A stretch of 36,766 nucleotides of DNA from Lactiplantibacillus fabifermentans DSM 21115 (lineage in GTDB: Bacteria > Bacillota > Bacilli > Lactobacillales > Lactobacillaceae), in the NCBI RefSeq assembly GCF_000498955.2, contig NZ_AYGX02000155.1:1-36766 (forward strand), read 5' to 3'. The first letter of the stretch is position 1, and each line of letters opens with the position of its first letter. A model generated the notes under the pieces. The model worked only from the letters and a program-made list of their open reading frames with translations, was not told where the DNA came from and did not search any database. Made by a program: the position numbers and the translations under genes. Below are positions 25,430 to 35,106 of this stretch, one piece after another.

Positions 25430-26296
25430 TTAACGATCCGTTAGATTGACTGGCCGGACCAGATAGACTTCGCGGCAGAACCCTTTGAGAGAATTGTAAA
25501 CCCGTTGGGCGCGCGATTGTTTGCGGCAGACGCCGAAAACCGTCGGGCCGGAACCGCTCATTTGGGCCGCGTCGGCGCCAAATGTGAGTAACTGTTGTTT
25601 AATTTGGGTAATTTCGGGATAACGCTTGGCCGTAATCGGTTCTAAGACGTTCCCCATATTTTCGAAAATAGCCGTGGGCGTTTGCGACGCAATCCCGGCT
25701 AATAACCCATCAATATTAGGGTGCGTGTTCAGTTCCCGATAATCGACTTGCCGTAAAATATTCGGCGTTGAAACGCTGACTTTCGGTTTCGCTAACACAA
25801 TCCACATCGGTGGCAATTTCGGCAAGGGCGTCACAATTTCACCTTTACCCGTAACATGGGCCGTTTGACTGTAAACACAATACGGTACATCGGAGTCAAT
25901 TTGTAAGCCGAGCTTGGCTAAGGTGGCCAAGTCTAAATTGAGCTCCCACATCCGATTGAGTCCCCGTAACACGGCAGCGGCATCTGAGGAGCCGCCACCT
26001 AACCCGGCGGCAACTGGGATGGCTTTTTTGATTTTAATGCGCACCCCAGTATTGATATGATATTCACGTTTTAAAATACTGACGGCTTGAAAAGCGAGGT
26101 TCCGCCGGTCATTGGGTAAAAACCCACTATCGGTCGCAACTTCGATTTTATTGGTGGACAACGTTTCAATCTGAACATAATCAGCCAGATCGACCGAAGT
26201 CATCACCATATTCCATTCTTTATCCCCGTTTTGATGTTCAAACAAGGTATCGAGCCCCAGATTGATTTTTGCTGGTGCTTTTTCCACGATCTGCAC
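25430..26296 (-). CDS. ispE: 4-diphosphocytidyl-2-C-methyl-D-erythritol kinase (IspE), probably orphan
   Basis: A GHMP-family kinase, 288 residues. The N-terminal KAPAKINLGLDTL (about 6-18), the ATP-binding PVAAGLGGGSSDAAA (about 95-109) and the C-terminal MSGSGPTVFGVC (about 249-260) identify IspE. In the MEP pathway it phosphorylates CDP-methylerythritol. Lactic acid bacteria of this kind make isoprenoids from mevalonate, and mvaA lies in this window, so the true role here is uncertain. I start at GTG (26296), six bases after AGAGGGTG; a GTG three codons earlier overlaps that site. It is downstream of veg but behind a terminator. In Bacillus ispE is likewise between veg and purR. Confidence 0.92.
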   Translation of the reverse strand: MQIVEKAPAKINLGLDTLFEHQNGDKEWNMVMTSVDLADYVQIETLSTNKIEVATDSGFLPNDRRNLAFQAVSILKREYHINTGVRIKIKKAIPVAAGLGGGSSDAAAVLRGLNRMWELNLDLATLAKLGLQIDSDVPYCVYSQTAHVTGKGEIVTPLPKLPPMWIVLAKPKVSVSTPNILRQVDYRELNTHPNIDGLLAGIASQTPTAIFENMGNVLEPITAKRYPEITQIKQQLLTFGADAAQMSGSGPTVFGVCRKQSRAQRVYNSLKGFCREVYLVRPVNLTDR

Positions 26297-26375
26297 GCGT
26301 CTCACCCTCTTCTATGACCGCGATAAACTTGGGTCGTTGGTGTACTTTGATACAATTATACTAATATCAGGGCAA

Positions 26376-26401
26376 AATAAAAAGACCTTGCTGGGGGTCT
26401 T
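26376..26401 (-). terminator. Intrinsic terminator of veg
   Basis: On the minus strand AAGACC pairs with GGTCTT around an eight-base loop, then TTTATTTT. It lies about 27 bp after the veg stop codon and before ispE. Confidence 0.7.
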
Positions 26402-26410
26402 AATATTGAG

Positions 26411-26429
26411 AATTCGCGTGCCGCGAATT
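26411..26429. repeat. Perfect hairpin overlapping the veg stop codon
   Basis: AATTCGCG and CGCGAATT pair around three bases, covering the end of the veg stop. No T run follows, so it may protect the transcript 3' end rather than terminate. Confidence 0.4.
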
Positions 26430-26679
26430 AAGCTTCAGTTGTTTCGTCTTCAAAGGCGATTTGAACGTTCTTAGTTAACACATCCGTGTAACTATATGAA
26501 ACTCGTTCAAACGAGTTTTCTTGTTGGTCTAAATCCACAACAAACACTGAACGGTAAGTTTCTTTTAACGTCCCATGACGTTCAGTTGTTTTCTTCCGAC
26601 CGGCTTGGGCAACGACTTTCATCCGTTGGCCGATCCGAGAGTCAAGCTTATCTTTAATTGCTGCTAGTGAAATTGGCAT
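26428..26679 (-). CDS. veg: Veg family protein
   Basis: An 83-residue protein of the Veg family (DUF1021), a small SH3-like fold. KLDSRIGQRMKVVAQAGRKKTTERHG is split across residues about 12-37, followed by YRSVFVVDLDQQENSFERVSYSYTDVLT. In Bacillus Veg is very strongly expressed and affects biofilm formation. The start has GAGGAGG upstream. The 104-bp gap before it carries two tandem promoters with 17-bp spacers, fitting strong expression. ksgA lies just upstream, as in Bacillus; the sporulation genes yabG and sspF found in that order in Bacillus are missing. Confidence 0.95.
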   Translation of the reverse strand: MPISLAAIKDKLDSRIGQRMKVVAQAGRKKTTERHGTLKETYRSVFVVDLDQQENSFERVSYSYTDVLTKNVQIAFEDETTEA

Positions 26680-26702
26680 TAAGAATCCTCCTCGATGAAA
26701 TA

Positions 26703-26731
26703 ACTATACTCGGTTTTCACAAAAAAGTCAA
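26703..26731 (-). promoter_or_regulatory. veg promoter, proximal
   Basis: On the minus strand TTGACT (26726-26731) and TATAGT (26703-26708) are 17 bp apart, 24 bp before the start codon. Confidence 0.75.
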
Positions 26732-26732
26732 T

Positions 26733-26761
26733 ATTATATCACAAGGTTTTCTAATGTGCAA
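26733..26761 (-). promoter_or_regulatory. veg promoter, distal
   Basis: On the minus strand TTGCAC (26756-26761) and a perfect TATAAT (26733-26738) are also 17 bp apart. Its -10 box lies one base from the -35 box of the proximal promoter. Confidence 0.7.
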
Positions 26762-26783
26762 CAATTTTATTAGCAGACCAATT

Positions 26784-27671
26784 TCAGATTAATTCCGCTC
26801 CGTGTAAGGCATCCGTCAAGGTAATGAACTCGTCCACTGTCAAGCGTTCGGCCCGAATTTTCGGGTCAATTTCAGCGGCGTCCAAAGCACTTTGAATGGC
26901 CGTTTTCGTTTCAGGTAATTTACCGAATAAACTTTGTAAATTATTCCAAAGATTTTTCCGGCGGTGGGCAAAACCAGCTTTGACCACTTTAAAGAAAGCC
27001 GCTTCGTCAAATGGCACGTGCGTCCGGGATGGCAAGGCCGTCAACTTCACGATGGCCGAATCCACATTGGGGGCGGGAACAAAGACCGTCCGCGGTACGA
27101 CCATCGCCATTTCGGCGGCCATCCGATATTGCACGGCAATCGTCAAAGCGCCGTATGCTTTCGTGCCGGGTTCTGCCGCTAAACGGTCCGCCACTTCTTT
27201 TTGCATCATGACGACGATGTTTTCGAACTTCACACTACCCGCTAACAAGCTCATCAAGATGGGCGTCGTAATATAGTAGGGCAAGTTAGCCACTAATTTT
27301 AACGGGCGGTCAACATCCAAGTGTTCCTTGACCATCGCGGGCAAGTCCGCTTTCAAAATATCTTGATTGATTATTTCAACATTATCATAGTCATACAACG
27401 TTTCATCTAAAATCGGCAATAAGCGATCATCGATTTCAAAAGCCATCACTTGATGGGCGGCGCGGGCTAAATATTCTGTTAACGCGCCAATCCCAGGGCC
27501 AATTTCAATGACGTTATCTTCTTGGCTAATATCGGCCGTGAAAACAATGTTGTGTAACACGTTTTGGTCCGTTAAAAAGTTTTGGCCCAAGCTCTTTTTG
27601 ACTTGTAAGCCGTATGAATTCATAATCGCCTTAGTGCGGGCGGGGTTTGCAATATCAATATCTTTACTCAT
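26784..27671 (-). CDS. ksgA: 16S rRNA (adenine1518/1519-N6)-dimethyltransferase
   Basis: RsmA/KsgA dimethylates two adjacent adenines in the 3' hairpin of 16S rRNA during 30S assembly; its loss causes kasugamycin resistance. The 295-residue Rossmann methyltransferase has SLGQNFLTDQNVL (about 27-39), the SAM site VIEIGPGIGALTEYL (about 54-68) and the catalytic NLPYYITTPI (about 129-138). A helical C-terminal domain follows. It begins 2 bp after the rnmV stop codon, so it is cotranscribed and probably coupled with it. A TTACTCC-type complement (GGAGTAA) near the start acts as ribosome binding site. Confidence 0.97.
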   Translation of the reverse strand: MSKDIDIANPARTKAIMNSYGLQVKKSLGQNFLTDQNVLHNIVFTADISQEDNVIEIGPGIGALTEYLARAAHQVMAFEIDDRLLPILDETLYDYDNVEIINQDILKADLPAMVKEHLDVDRPLKLVANLPYYITTPILMSLLAGSVKFENIVVMMQKEVADRLAAEPGTKAYGALTIAVQYRMAAEMAMVVPRTVFVPAPNVDSAIVKLTALPSRTHVPFDEAAFFKVVKAGFAHRRKNLWNNLQSLFGKLPETKTAIQSALDAAEIDPKIRAERLTVDEFITLTDALHGAELI

Positions 27672-27673
27672 CG

Positions 27674-28234
27674 TTACTCCTCTGTGTCTAATTGGTCAAT
27701 GGCCTGCCAAAAATCAGCCGGCTGAATTTGAAATAGTTGTAGGCGTTTCGGTAATTGCTTACCGTTCACATAGCCAATCTTTAATAGTTCACCTAACCGT
27801 TCGCGCCGTTGCCGGGCGGCGGGACCAGCTAACAAACCGGCTTTAATTAAATCTCCGGTCGTGATTAACGTCGCGGGTTCATCCGTTTGTTCCGTATACA
27901 AGTGCGCTAACGCCGTTTGAATGGCAGCGGGGCTGGCATGTTCCACACCTAAGCTGCCACCCGCTTTGGTCGGGACGCCAGCTTTACGGGGCAAGAACGC
28001 GTGCTTAACGCCCGGGACCGCCGCCGAAATGATCTTGCGAATCCGTTCACCGGAGAAGTCCGGGTCGGTAAACACGATCACCCCGCGAGTTGCTTGTAGC
28101 TGTTTAATTTGGGCAACAGTCTCTTTAGAGACCGCCGAGCCGTTCGTTTCAATCGTATCGGCATCGACCGCTAACGCCAAGCGCTTAGTGTCATCTTTGC
28201 CTTCCACGACGATTACTTCTTTAATCTTCTTCAA
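27674..28234 (-). CDS. rnmV: Ribonuclease M5
   Basis: The Toprim-domain endonuclease that matures 5S rRNA in Firmicutes. KKIKEVIVVEGKDDTKRLALAV at the start is split by the catalytic Glu in VVEGKDD (about 8-14), and VIVFTDPDFSGERIRK (about 56-71) carries the DxD Toprim motif. Starting at TTG (28234) gives 186 residues, the length of the Bacillus enzyme. AAGGA lies 11 bases upstream within tatD, and the gene overlaps the tatD end by 14 bp. The open frame extends further upstream to 28357, but that part is the tatD gene read out of frame. Confidence 0.94.
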   Translation of the reverse strand: MKKIKEVIVVEGKDDTKRLALAVDADTIETNGSAVSKETVAQIKQLQATRGVIVFTDPDFSGERIRKIISAAVPGVKHAFLPRKAGVPTKAGGSLGVEHASPAAIQTALAHLYTEQTDEPATLITTGDLIKAGLLAGPAARQRRERLGELLKIGYVNGKQLPKRLQLFQIQPADFWQAIDQLDTEE

Positions 28235-28997
28235 TCTTAAATAAGTCCTTCGCATTTTGATAAGTTTGGGCCGCAATGGCTGCCGGGGTCGTTTCGCGGA
28301 GTTTGGCGACCGCGTCAACGACATAGTGCGTAAAGGCCGGTTCATTTTGCTTGCCACGATAAGGTTCAGGCGTCAAATAAGGAGCGTCCGTTTCGACCAT
28401 CAACACGTCAGCCGGCGTTTGTTTGACTGATTCATGGACCTCATCAGCGTGCTTAAAGGACGCCACGCCGCTGTATGAGATGTGCATACCTAAGTCCAAG
28501 AATCGTTTCAACCATTCGGGGTCGCCGTTAAAACTGTGCATGACGCCACCGGTATCACGGATATCGGCCGCTTTCAAGATCTTGTAAGTATCTTCAAACG
28601 CATCACGGTTATGCACCGAAATTGGTAGCCCCATGTCTTTAGCAATCGCCACTTGGCGCGCAAAGACTTGCCGTTGGGTATCTTGTGGCGACGTATCCCA
28701 ATGATAGTCGAGACCAATTTCGCCTAAAGCCACGACTTTTGGTTTTTGGAGTTGTTCAATCAATAATTTTTCAGTTGCTGCATTATAATTTTTCGAATCT
28801 TCCGGATGCCAACCCACGATGGCGACTAATTCCGGATACGTTTCCGCTAACTTGATAGCATCGGCATTCAATTGCGTATTAGAACCCACAATCGCCATCC
28901 GAACGACATCTAAGTCCTTAGCTTGTTGTAAATATTTCGGGACGTCATTAATAAATTCTTCACTGTTCAAATGTGTATGAGAATCAAAAATCCGCAC
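28221..28997 (-). CDS. tatD: TatD-family metal-dependent deoxyribonuclease
   Basis: A TIM-barrel hydrolase of the amidohydrolase type with 3'-5' exonuclease activity in studied members. Metal ligands appear in FDSHTHLN (about 4-11), GEIGLDYHW (about 88-96), SVHNRDA (about 122-128), an HSF motif (GGVMHSFNGDP) and ETDAPYLTPEP (about 199-209). Length 258 residues is usual. GTG (28997) is chosen, as AAAGGGG lies eight bases before it; a TTG six codons earlier (29015) overlaps that site. It overlaps rnmV at its end. The order metG-tatD-rnmV-ksgA is the Bacillus order without yabE. Confidence 0.95.
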   Translation of the reverse strand: MRIFDSHTHLNSEEFINDVPKYLQQAKDLDVVRMAIVGSNTQLNADAIKLAETYPELVAIVGWHPEDSKNYNAATEKLLIEQLQKPKVVALGEIGLDYHWDTSPQDTQRQVFARQVAIAKDMGLPISVHNRDAFEDTYKILKAADIRDTGGVMHSFNGDPEWLKRFLDLGMHISYSGVASFKHADEVHESVKQTPADVLMVETDAPYLTPEPYRGKQNEPAFTHYVVDAVAKLRETTPAAIAAQTYQNAKDLFKIEED

Positions 28998-29096
28998 GAT
29001 TACGACCCCTTTCAAAGTTCAATAATCATTAAGCACCTGTTGCCATATCCTTTTAACTATATCATCAAACCGGTTCAAAAATAAACCATTCAACCT

Positions 29097-29137
29097 AAAA
29101 AGTCGGTCGTAATCACAATGACTACGACCGACTTTTT
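29097..29137. terminator. Terminator after metG
   Basis: AAAAAGTCGGTCGTA pairs perfectly with TACGACCGACTTTTT around an 11-base loop; it can work in either direction. It separates metG from tatD, so the tatD group is at least partly transcribed from elsewhere or by read-through. Confidence 0.88.
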
Positions 29138-29147
29138 CAGTTTTAAA

Positions 29148-31220
<2,073 letters not shown>

Positions 31221-31297
31221 TTATAAATTCGCTTATATCAACATTTTAGTTAGATTCTTTTTTATTGTATCATACTTCGTTGGCCCTTAGAAAACGG

Positions 31298-32140
31298 TTA
31301 GAATAAATCGAGTTGTTGCGGTCCAAGGTCGCCAAACGAAATCCCTAGCAATGTCTTTAAGGCCAAGGCATTGCCCGCCGCATCGCCGCCAGAATTATTA
31401 TTAAAGATTACACAGACTTCGTTAGTTTTCGTCTGCAATTGCGTAATCGTCTGTTGAAATTCTGCTAACTCCGCATCGCTGTATCGATACAAGGTCCGTT
31501 GCCCACGCCAATCTTTACCCTTGGCCGACCAACCTTTTTGGTTCCGACCGTGCAGCCGTAAAATCGCTAATTGGTCACTAGTGACGACCGGTTCAAAGCC
31601 GATCCCATCGGGCATGGCGTGCGGTTCATCAACAATTACATGCACCACGCCGAGGTCGCGCAAGAAGTCGAACACCGCATCTTTGACCCCCGGTTCATAC
31701 CAACTCGGATTCCGAAATTCAACCGCAATCGGCACCCCTGGCAGCCATTCAACCATCCGTTGTAAATAATGGAAATTACGCGTGGAACGCTCAAAAAATG
31801 GCGGAAATTGAAACAAGACGGCCTTTAACTGATGATGCTGGGTCAATGGTTTTAACATGGCCCGATATTGGCGATACGCCGTCTTCAAGGCCTCCATCGA
31901 TACCCCTTCTTCATACGTATCGTGCAACGTCATCGTTTGGTTCGCTTTTAAAATAAATTGAAACTTGGCGGGCACTTCTTTTTGCCACTTGGCAACTGTA
32001 CTGACCTTGGGAATTCCGTAAAACGGGGTATCCACTTCAACGACCGGCAAGACGCCGGAATATTCCGTTAAAGTCAATTTGTCAGTACCACCAAGTAAGC
32101 TTGGATGCTCAGTCCAAGTGGTTAAGCCAATCGTAATCAT
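31298..32140 (-). CDS. DUF72 (YecE-like) protein
   Basis: A 280-residue TIM-barrel-like protein of the DUF72 family. Recognisable features are IGLTTWTEHPSLLGG at the start, VEVDTPFYGIPKVSTVAKW (about 34-52), FQILKANQTMTLH-like FQFILKANQTMT, VAVEFRNPSWYEPGV-like AVEFRNPSWYEP, LRLHGRNQKGW and VIFNNNSGGDAAGNA near the end. The function is unknown; some members were linked to DNA repair or rRNA chemistry on weak grounds. It begins 1 bp after the sir2 stop, so the two are coupled, and the ribosome binding site is inside sir2. Confidence 0.9.
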   Translation of the reverse strand: MITIGLTTWTEHPSLLGGTDKLTLTEYSGVLPVVEVDTPFYGIPKVSTVAKWQKEVPAKFQFILKANQTMTLHDTYEEGVSMEALKTAYRQYRAMLKPLTQHHQLKAVLFQFPPFFERSTRNFHYLQRMVEWLPGVPIAVEFRNPSWYEPGVKDAVFDFLRDLGVVHVIVDEPHAMPDGIGFEPVVTSDQLAILRLHGRNQKGWSAKGKDWRGQRTLYRYSDAELAEFQQTITQLQTKTNEVCVIFNNNSGGDAAGNALALKTLLGISFGDLGPQQLDLF

Positions 32141-32141
32141 C

Positions 32142-32840
32142 TCAAACTGTCACCCCTTCAAAAAAGTTGACCGCATTTTGTTGGACCATCTCAAAGTCAA
32201 ACGGCAAGTTCAGCCTTTCTTCATTGATCGCCATCACCGTAGCTTGCGGATTGCGGTAGTCGATCAAGCCGGCAAATGGATAAACTCGAAACGATGTCCC
32301 ACAAATCACAACTAAGTCCGCGCGTTGTAAATATTGAATGGCGCGCTCGACATTGGCCGTGGCAATCCCTTCGTCATACAACACGACATTCGGCCGCAAA
32401 TAGCCGTGGTCTTTAGCGTGATATGGCGACTGCAAGTATGTTTGCCAATCAACGGTCGCGCCACATTCGGTGCAATACACTTCGTATAAATTGCCGTGAA
32501 ACTCGACCAAATTTTTCGTGTCCGCCACCCGATATAAATTATCAATATTTTGAGTAATGACACTCGCGCGCCCTTGTTGGGTCAAGGCCGCCATCTTTTC
32601 GTGGATCACGTTTGGTTGCGCTTCTGGATAATATAAATTCTGTTTTAAATAGTCATAAAAACCAGTCGGGTCTGCTTGTAAAAACGCATGGCTCAAATAA
32701 TACTCCGCATTATGATGTCCGGTATATAAGCCATTTTTCGACCGATAGTCAGGAATTCCGGACGGCGTCGACACGCCGGCGCCGGTCATAAATACAATGT
32801 TTTGCGCGGTTTGTAACCGTTGTTGCGCAGGATTTGCCAT
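32142..32840 (-). CDS. Sir2-family NAD-dependent protein deacetylase with reduced zinc site
   Basis: A 232-residue sirtuin. The NAD site shows in GAGVSTPSGIPDYRS (about 20-34), TQNIDNLY (about 97-104), the catalytic His115 in EFHGN, and GTSFRVYPFAG (near 196). Usual bacterial sirtuins bind zinc by two CxxC pairs. Here only C123-TE-C126 is present; the second pair is replaced by HAKDH (141-145) just before GYLRPNVVLYDE. The His residues could bind zinc, or the site may be lost. GGAGGG lies before the ATG. It follows the HEMLH protein gene by 20 bp and is coupled to the DUF72 gene. Confidence 0.92.
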   Translation of the reverse strand: MANPAQQRLQTAQNIVFMTGAGVSTPSGIPDYRSKNGLYTGHHNAEYYLSHAFLQADPTGFYDYLKQNLYYPEAQPNVIHEKMAALTQQGRASVITQNIDNLYRVADTKNLVEFHGNLYEVYCTECGATVDWQTYLQSPYHAKDHGYLRPNVVLYDEGIATANVERAIQYLQRADLVVICGTSFRVYPFAGLIDYRNPQATVMAINEERLNLPFDFEMVQQNAVNFFEGVTV

Positions 32841-32860
32841 GCGCCATCCCTCCTTAAAAC

Positions 32861-33820
32861 TTACCGCAATGTATACGGCACATCTAATTCAGCAAATAAG
32901 TCTTTGACTGTTTTACCGTAAATTTCTTTGAAAAAGGCATCGCTGTCTTTTTGCGCGGGCGCTGGAATCACAAAGGCATTTTGCCGATCCCCTTTGTTCA
33001 GACCGATATAGGCCCGCGTGTGTTTGTTCTTATCTAACATATCTGAATGAAAGACATCAAATAATTGGCGCACTTCCAACCGCAATTGGCGTTCACTGAA
33101 CACGTTTTGCACCGTCACAAATTCTGTGCCATGTAACAACGGTAATTGCCATGCGGTCATCTGGTCATCAAATGCTTTGAACAACTTCACAATCGTCCGC
33201 CGCATCGCAAACGGTGTGTCAACCGCTTTGGCCGCAATCACGTCATATAAAGCTTGCGCCGCTTTAAAGGCGACCGGATAAGTCGTTTGTACTTGTGATA
33301 AACGGGCCGGCGTTAAGTCCCCACCAAAGAACACTAACAAGTCCGTCAACGTCAACAACCGCAATGTCATCATCGCATCTTGTTGGTCAGGGTCTTCTGG
33401 TTCAATCGTGGCCGCGACACTCTTGAAGTACAAATCTTCAATCTGGTCATCAATCAAGCCATGTTCCCGTTGCTTCCGCACAACTAAAACGTGGCCAACC
33501 ATATCGTAGAGTTCCATCGCAATCGCCATCAATTGTTCATCCAAGCGGTCATCACGGGTCGTCAAATTAAACGTGATCTGTGGAAATCCTTGGAGTAACA
33601 ATAATAAGTGCAACATTTCATGAGAAGCCGTGTAGCTGGGGGCGGTAATATCACTCACATGAATATCAATATCGCCATTTTGCATCCGTTGCTGGGCTTG
33701 GTCATGGCGGACATAGCCGGCTTTAGCATCCCCAAAGCTAACGGTAATGTTGCCTGGATATAAACTATTGGCAGTGGCTAATAAGCCAGTTACAGTGTCA
33801 TTTAATTTCGTTTCAGTCAT
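32861..33820 (-). CDS. HEMLH-containing protein of the 'IpaB/EvcA' type
   Basis: A 319-residue soluble protein that I recall annotated as 'IpaB/EvcA family' in lactobacilli; that label has no functional basis that I know of. It contains HEMLH (67-71), an HExxH metalloprotease motif in the helix-forming ASHEMLHLLLLLQGFP, with Glu residues at about 95 and 103 (DEQLMAIAMELYD) that could be the third ligand of a gluzincin. The C-terminal 100 residues hold KNKHTRAYIGLNKGDRQNA, otherwise unrecognised. No signal peptide is seen, so it acts inside the cell. ATG at 33820 is chosen, since AAAGGAAGAG stands upstream; it overlaps the mvaA stop by 8 bp, so translation is coupled. Confidence 0.83.
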   Translation of the reverse strand: MTETKLNDTVTGLLATANSLYPGNITVSFGDAKAGYVRHDQAQQRMQNGDIDIHVSDITAPSYTASHEMLHLLLLLQGFPQITFNLTTRDDRLDEQLMAIAMELYDMVGHVLVVRKQREHGLIDDQIEDLYFKSVAATIEPEDPDQQDAMMTLRLLTLTDLLVFFGGDLTPARLSQVQTTYPVAFKAAQALYDVIAAKAVDTPFAMRRTIVKLFKAFDDQMTAWQLPLLHGTEFVTVQNVFSERQLRLEVRQLFDVFHSDMLDKNKHTRAYIGLNKGDRQNAFVIPAPAQKDSDAFFKEIYGKTVKDLFAELDVPYTLR

Positions 33821-35087
33821 CGGTCTCTTCCTTTGTTTGACGTAAATCCGCAATTAATTTTTGCGTCGTCGCTAAGTCTTGTTGGGGTGCTTGTTCGAGG
33901 CGTTGTAAAACGAGCGGCAATTCCGTGGGGGTCGCCCCGGCCGCTAACGCCAATGATTTTAATTGTAAGTGCATGTGGCCTTGTTGAATCCCGGTCGTCA
34001 CCAGTGCGCGTAACGCCGCTAAGTTTTGGGCTAACCCTTCGGCGGCAATAATCCGCGCCAGGTCGCCGGCCGTTTCAAATTTTAATAACCGTTGATTTAA
34101 TTGGGCGAGTTCATTGATCTTAATCGAGCCGCCCACAATCCCAACCGGCATGGGTAATTCTAACTGACCACTTAAGGTCGTGCCATCAGTCGTCCACGTG
34201 CTCAAGCCACGATAATGGCCGTCTTTAGCAGCGTAAGCGTGCGCGCCACTTTCAATAGCGCGCCAATCGTTCCCCGTGGCAATCGCGACCGCATCAATCC
34301 CGTTCATAATACCTTTGTTATGGGTCGCCGCACGATAAGGGTCGATTTGGGCCACTTCACTAGCCGACGCAATCTTTTGGGCGACTAACGCCCCGGAATA
34401 ACGCCCGGCTTGTAATAAGCTGACCGGAATGATGCAAGTGGCTTTGACCAAGCTCGCCGTCGCATAATTCGACAGAATGCTCATCAACGCATTGGTCTTG
34501 GTTAACACACCAATGGACTTAGCCACCGCCTCTAACATGCTATTTAGCATATTGGCCCCCATCGCCGCTTGCACGTCGACAAAGAGGTCAATGGATAAGT
34601 AGCCGTTACCGAGGTTACGGGTCCGTAATGACCGCGCGCCGCCACCGCGTTTTTTCAAACTCGGATGGGCATTGTCAGCCACTTGGAGTAATGTCGCGCG
34701 GTGTTGTTCAATGACCGCGGCGGTTGCATCGACATCCGTTAAATGTTCCAACACGATTTGACCGACCATTTGGCGCTGATTTAAGACGGTCGTAAACCCA
34801 CCGGCGCGTTTAACAATTTTCGCACCGTTGCTGGCGGCCGCAATCACGGACGGTTCTTCGGTCACCATCGGAATAATTTGCGTCTGCCCGTCGATGACAA
34901 AGTTCACCGCTAAGCCCATCGGCAATGGATAGTCGGTCAAATAGTTTTCAATAATTTCATGATGGGCCGGCACGTAATACTTTTTGAACAACGCTTGTTC
35001 AGTTGGCGTTAACTGTGCTTGTTCCGCAACAATCGCCGTGCGTTCAGCCCAATCTTTTTGATAAAAATGGCGAAAATCAGCCGTCAT
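33813..35087 (-). CDS. mvaA: Hydroxymethylglutaryl-CoA reductase, class II
   Basis: Makes mevalonate from HMG-CoA, the committed step of the mevalonate pathway to isoprenoids (undecaprenyl phosphate). The 424-residue class II enzyme lacks membrane segments. The catalytic Glu is in MVTEEPSVIAAASNGAKI (about 74-91), the Lys in THNKGIMNGIDAVAIATG (about 254-271), the Asp in GNDW, and the His in QQGHMHLQLKSLA (about 375-387). All four are present. The start follows AGGATG. It lies 19 bp after ppx and overlaps the HEMLH gene by 8 bp. The presence of ispE elsewhere in the window is unusual with this pathway. Confidence 0.96.
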   Translation of the reverse strand: MTADFRHFYQKDWAERTAIVAEQAQLTPTEQALFKKYYVPAHHEIIENYLTDYPLPMGLAVNFVIDGQTQIIPMVTEEPSVIAAASNGAKIVKRAGGFTTVLNQRQMVGQIVLEHLTDVDATAAVIEQHRATLLQVADNAHPSLKKRGGGARSLRTRNLGNGYLSIDLFVDVQAAMGANMLNSMLEAVAKSIGVLTKTNALMSILSNYATASLVKATCIIPVSLLQAGRYSGALVAQKIASASEVAQIDPYRAATHNKGIMNGIDAVAIATGNDWRAIESGAHAYAAKDGHYRGLSTWTTDGTTLSGQLELPMPVGIVGGSIKINELAQLNQRLLKFETAGDLARIIAAEGLAQNLAALRALVTTGIQQGHMHLQLKSLALAAGATPTELPLVLQRLEQAPQQDLATTQKLIADLRQTKEETDD

Positions 35088-35106
35088 ATAATCATCCTAT
35101 TCTGTA

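Noticed and set aside
28235-28357. N-terminal extension of rnmV
   Set aside because: The extra 41 codons lie within tatD, are unlike the family, and would give a protein much longer than the usual 186 residues.
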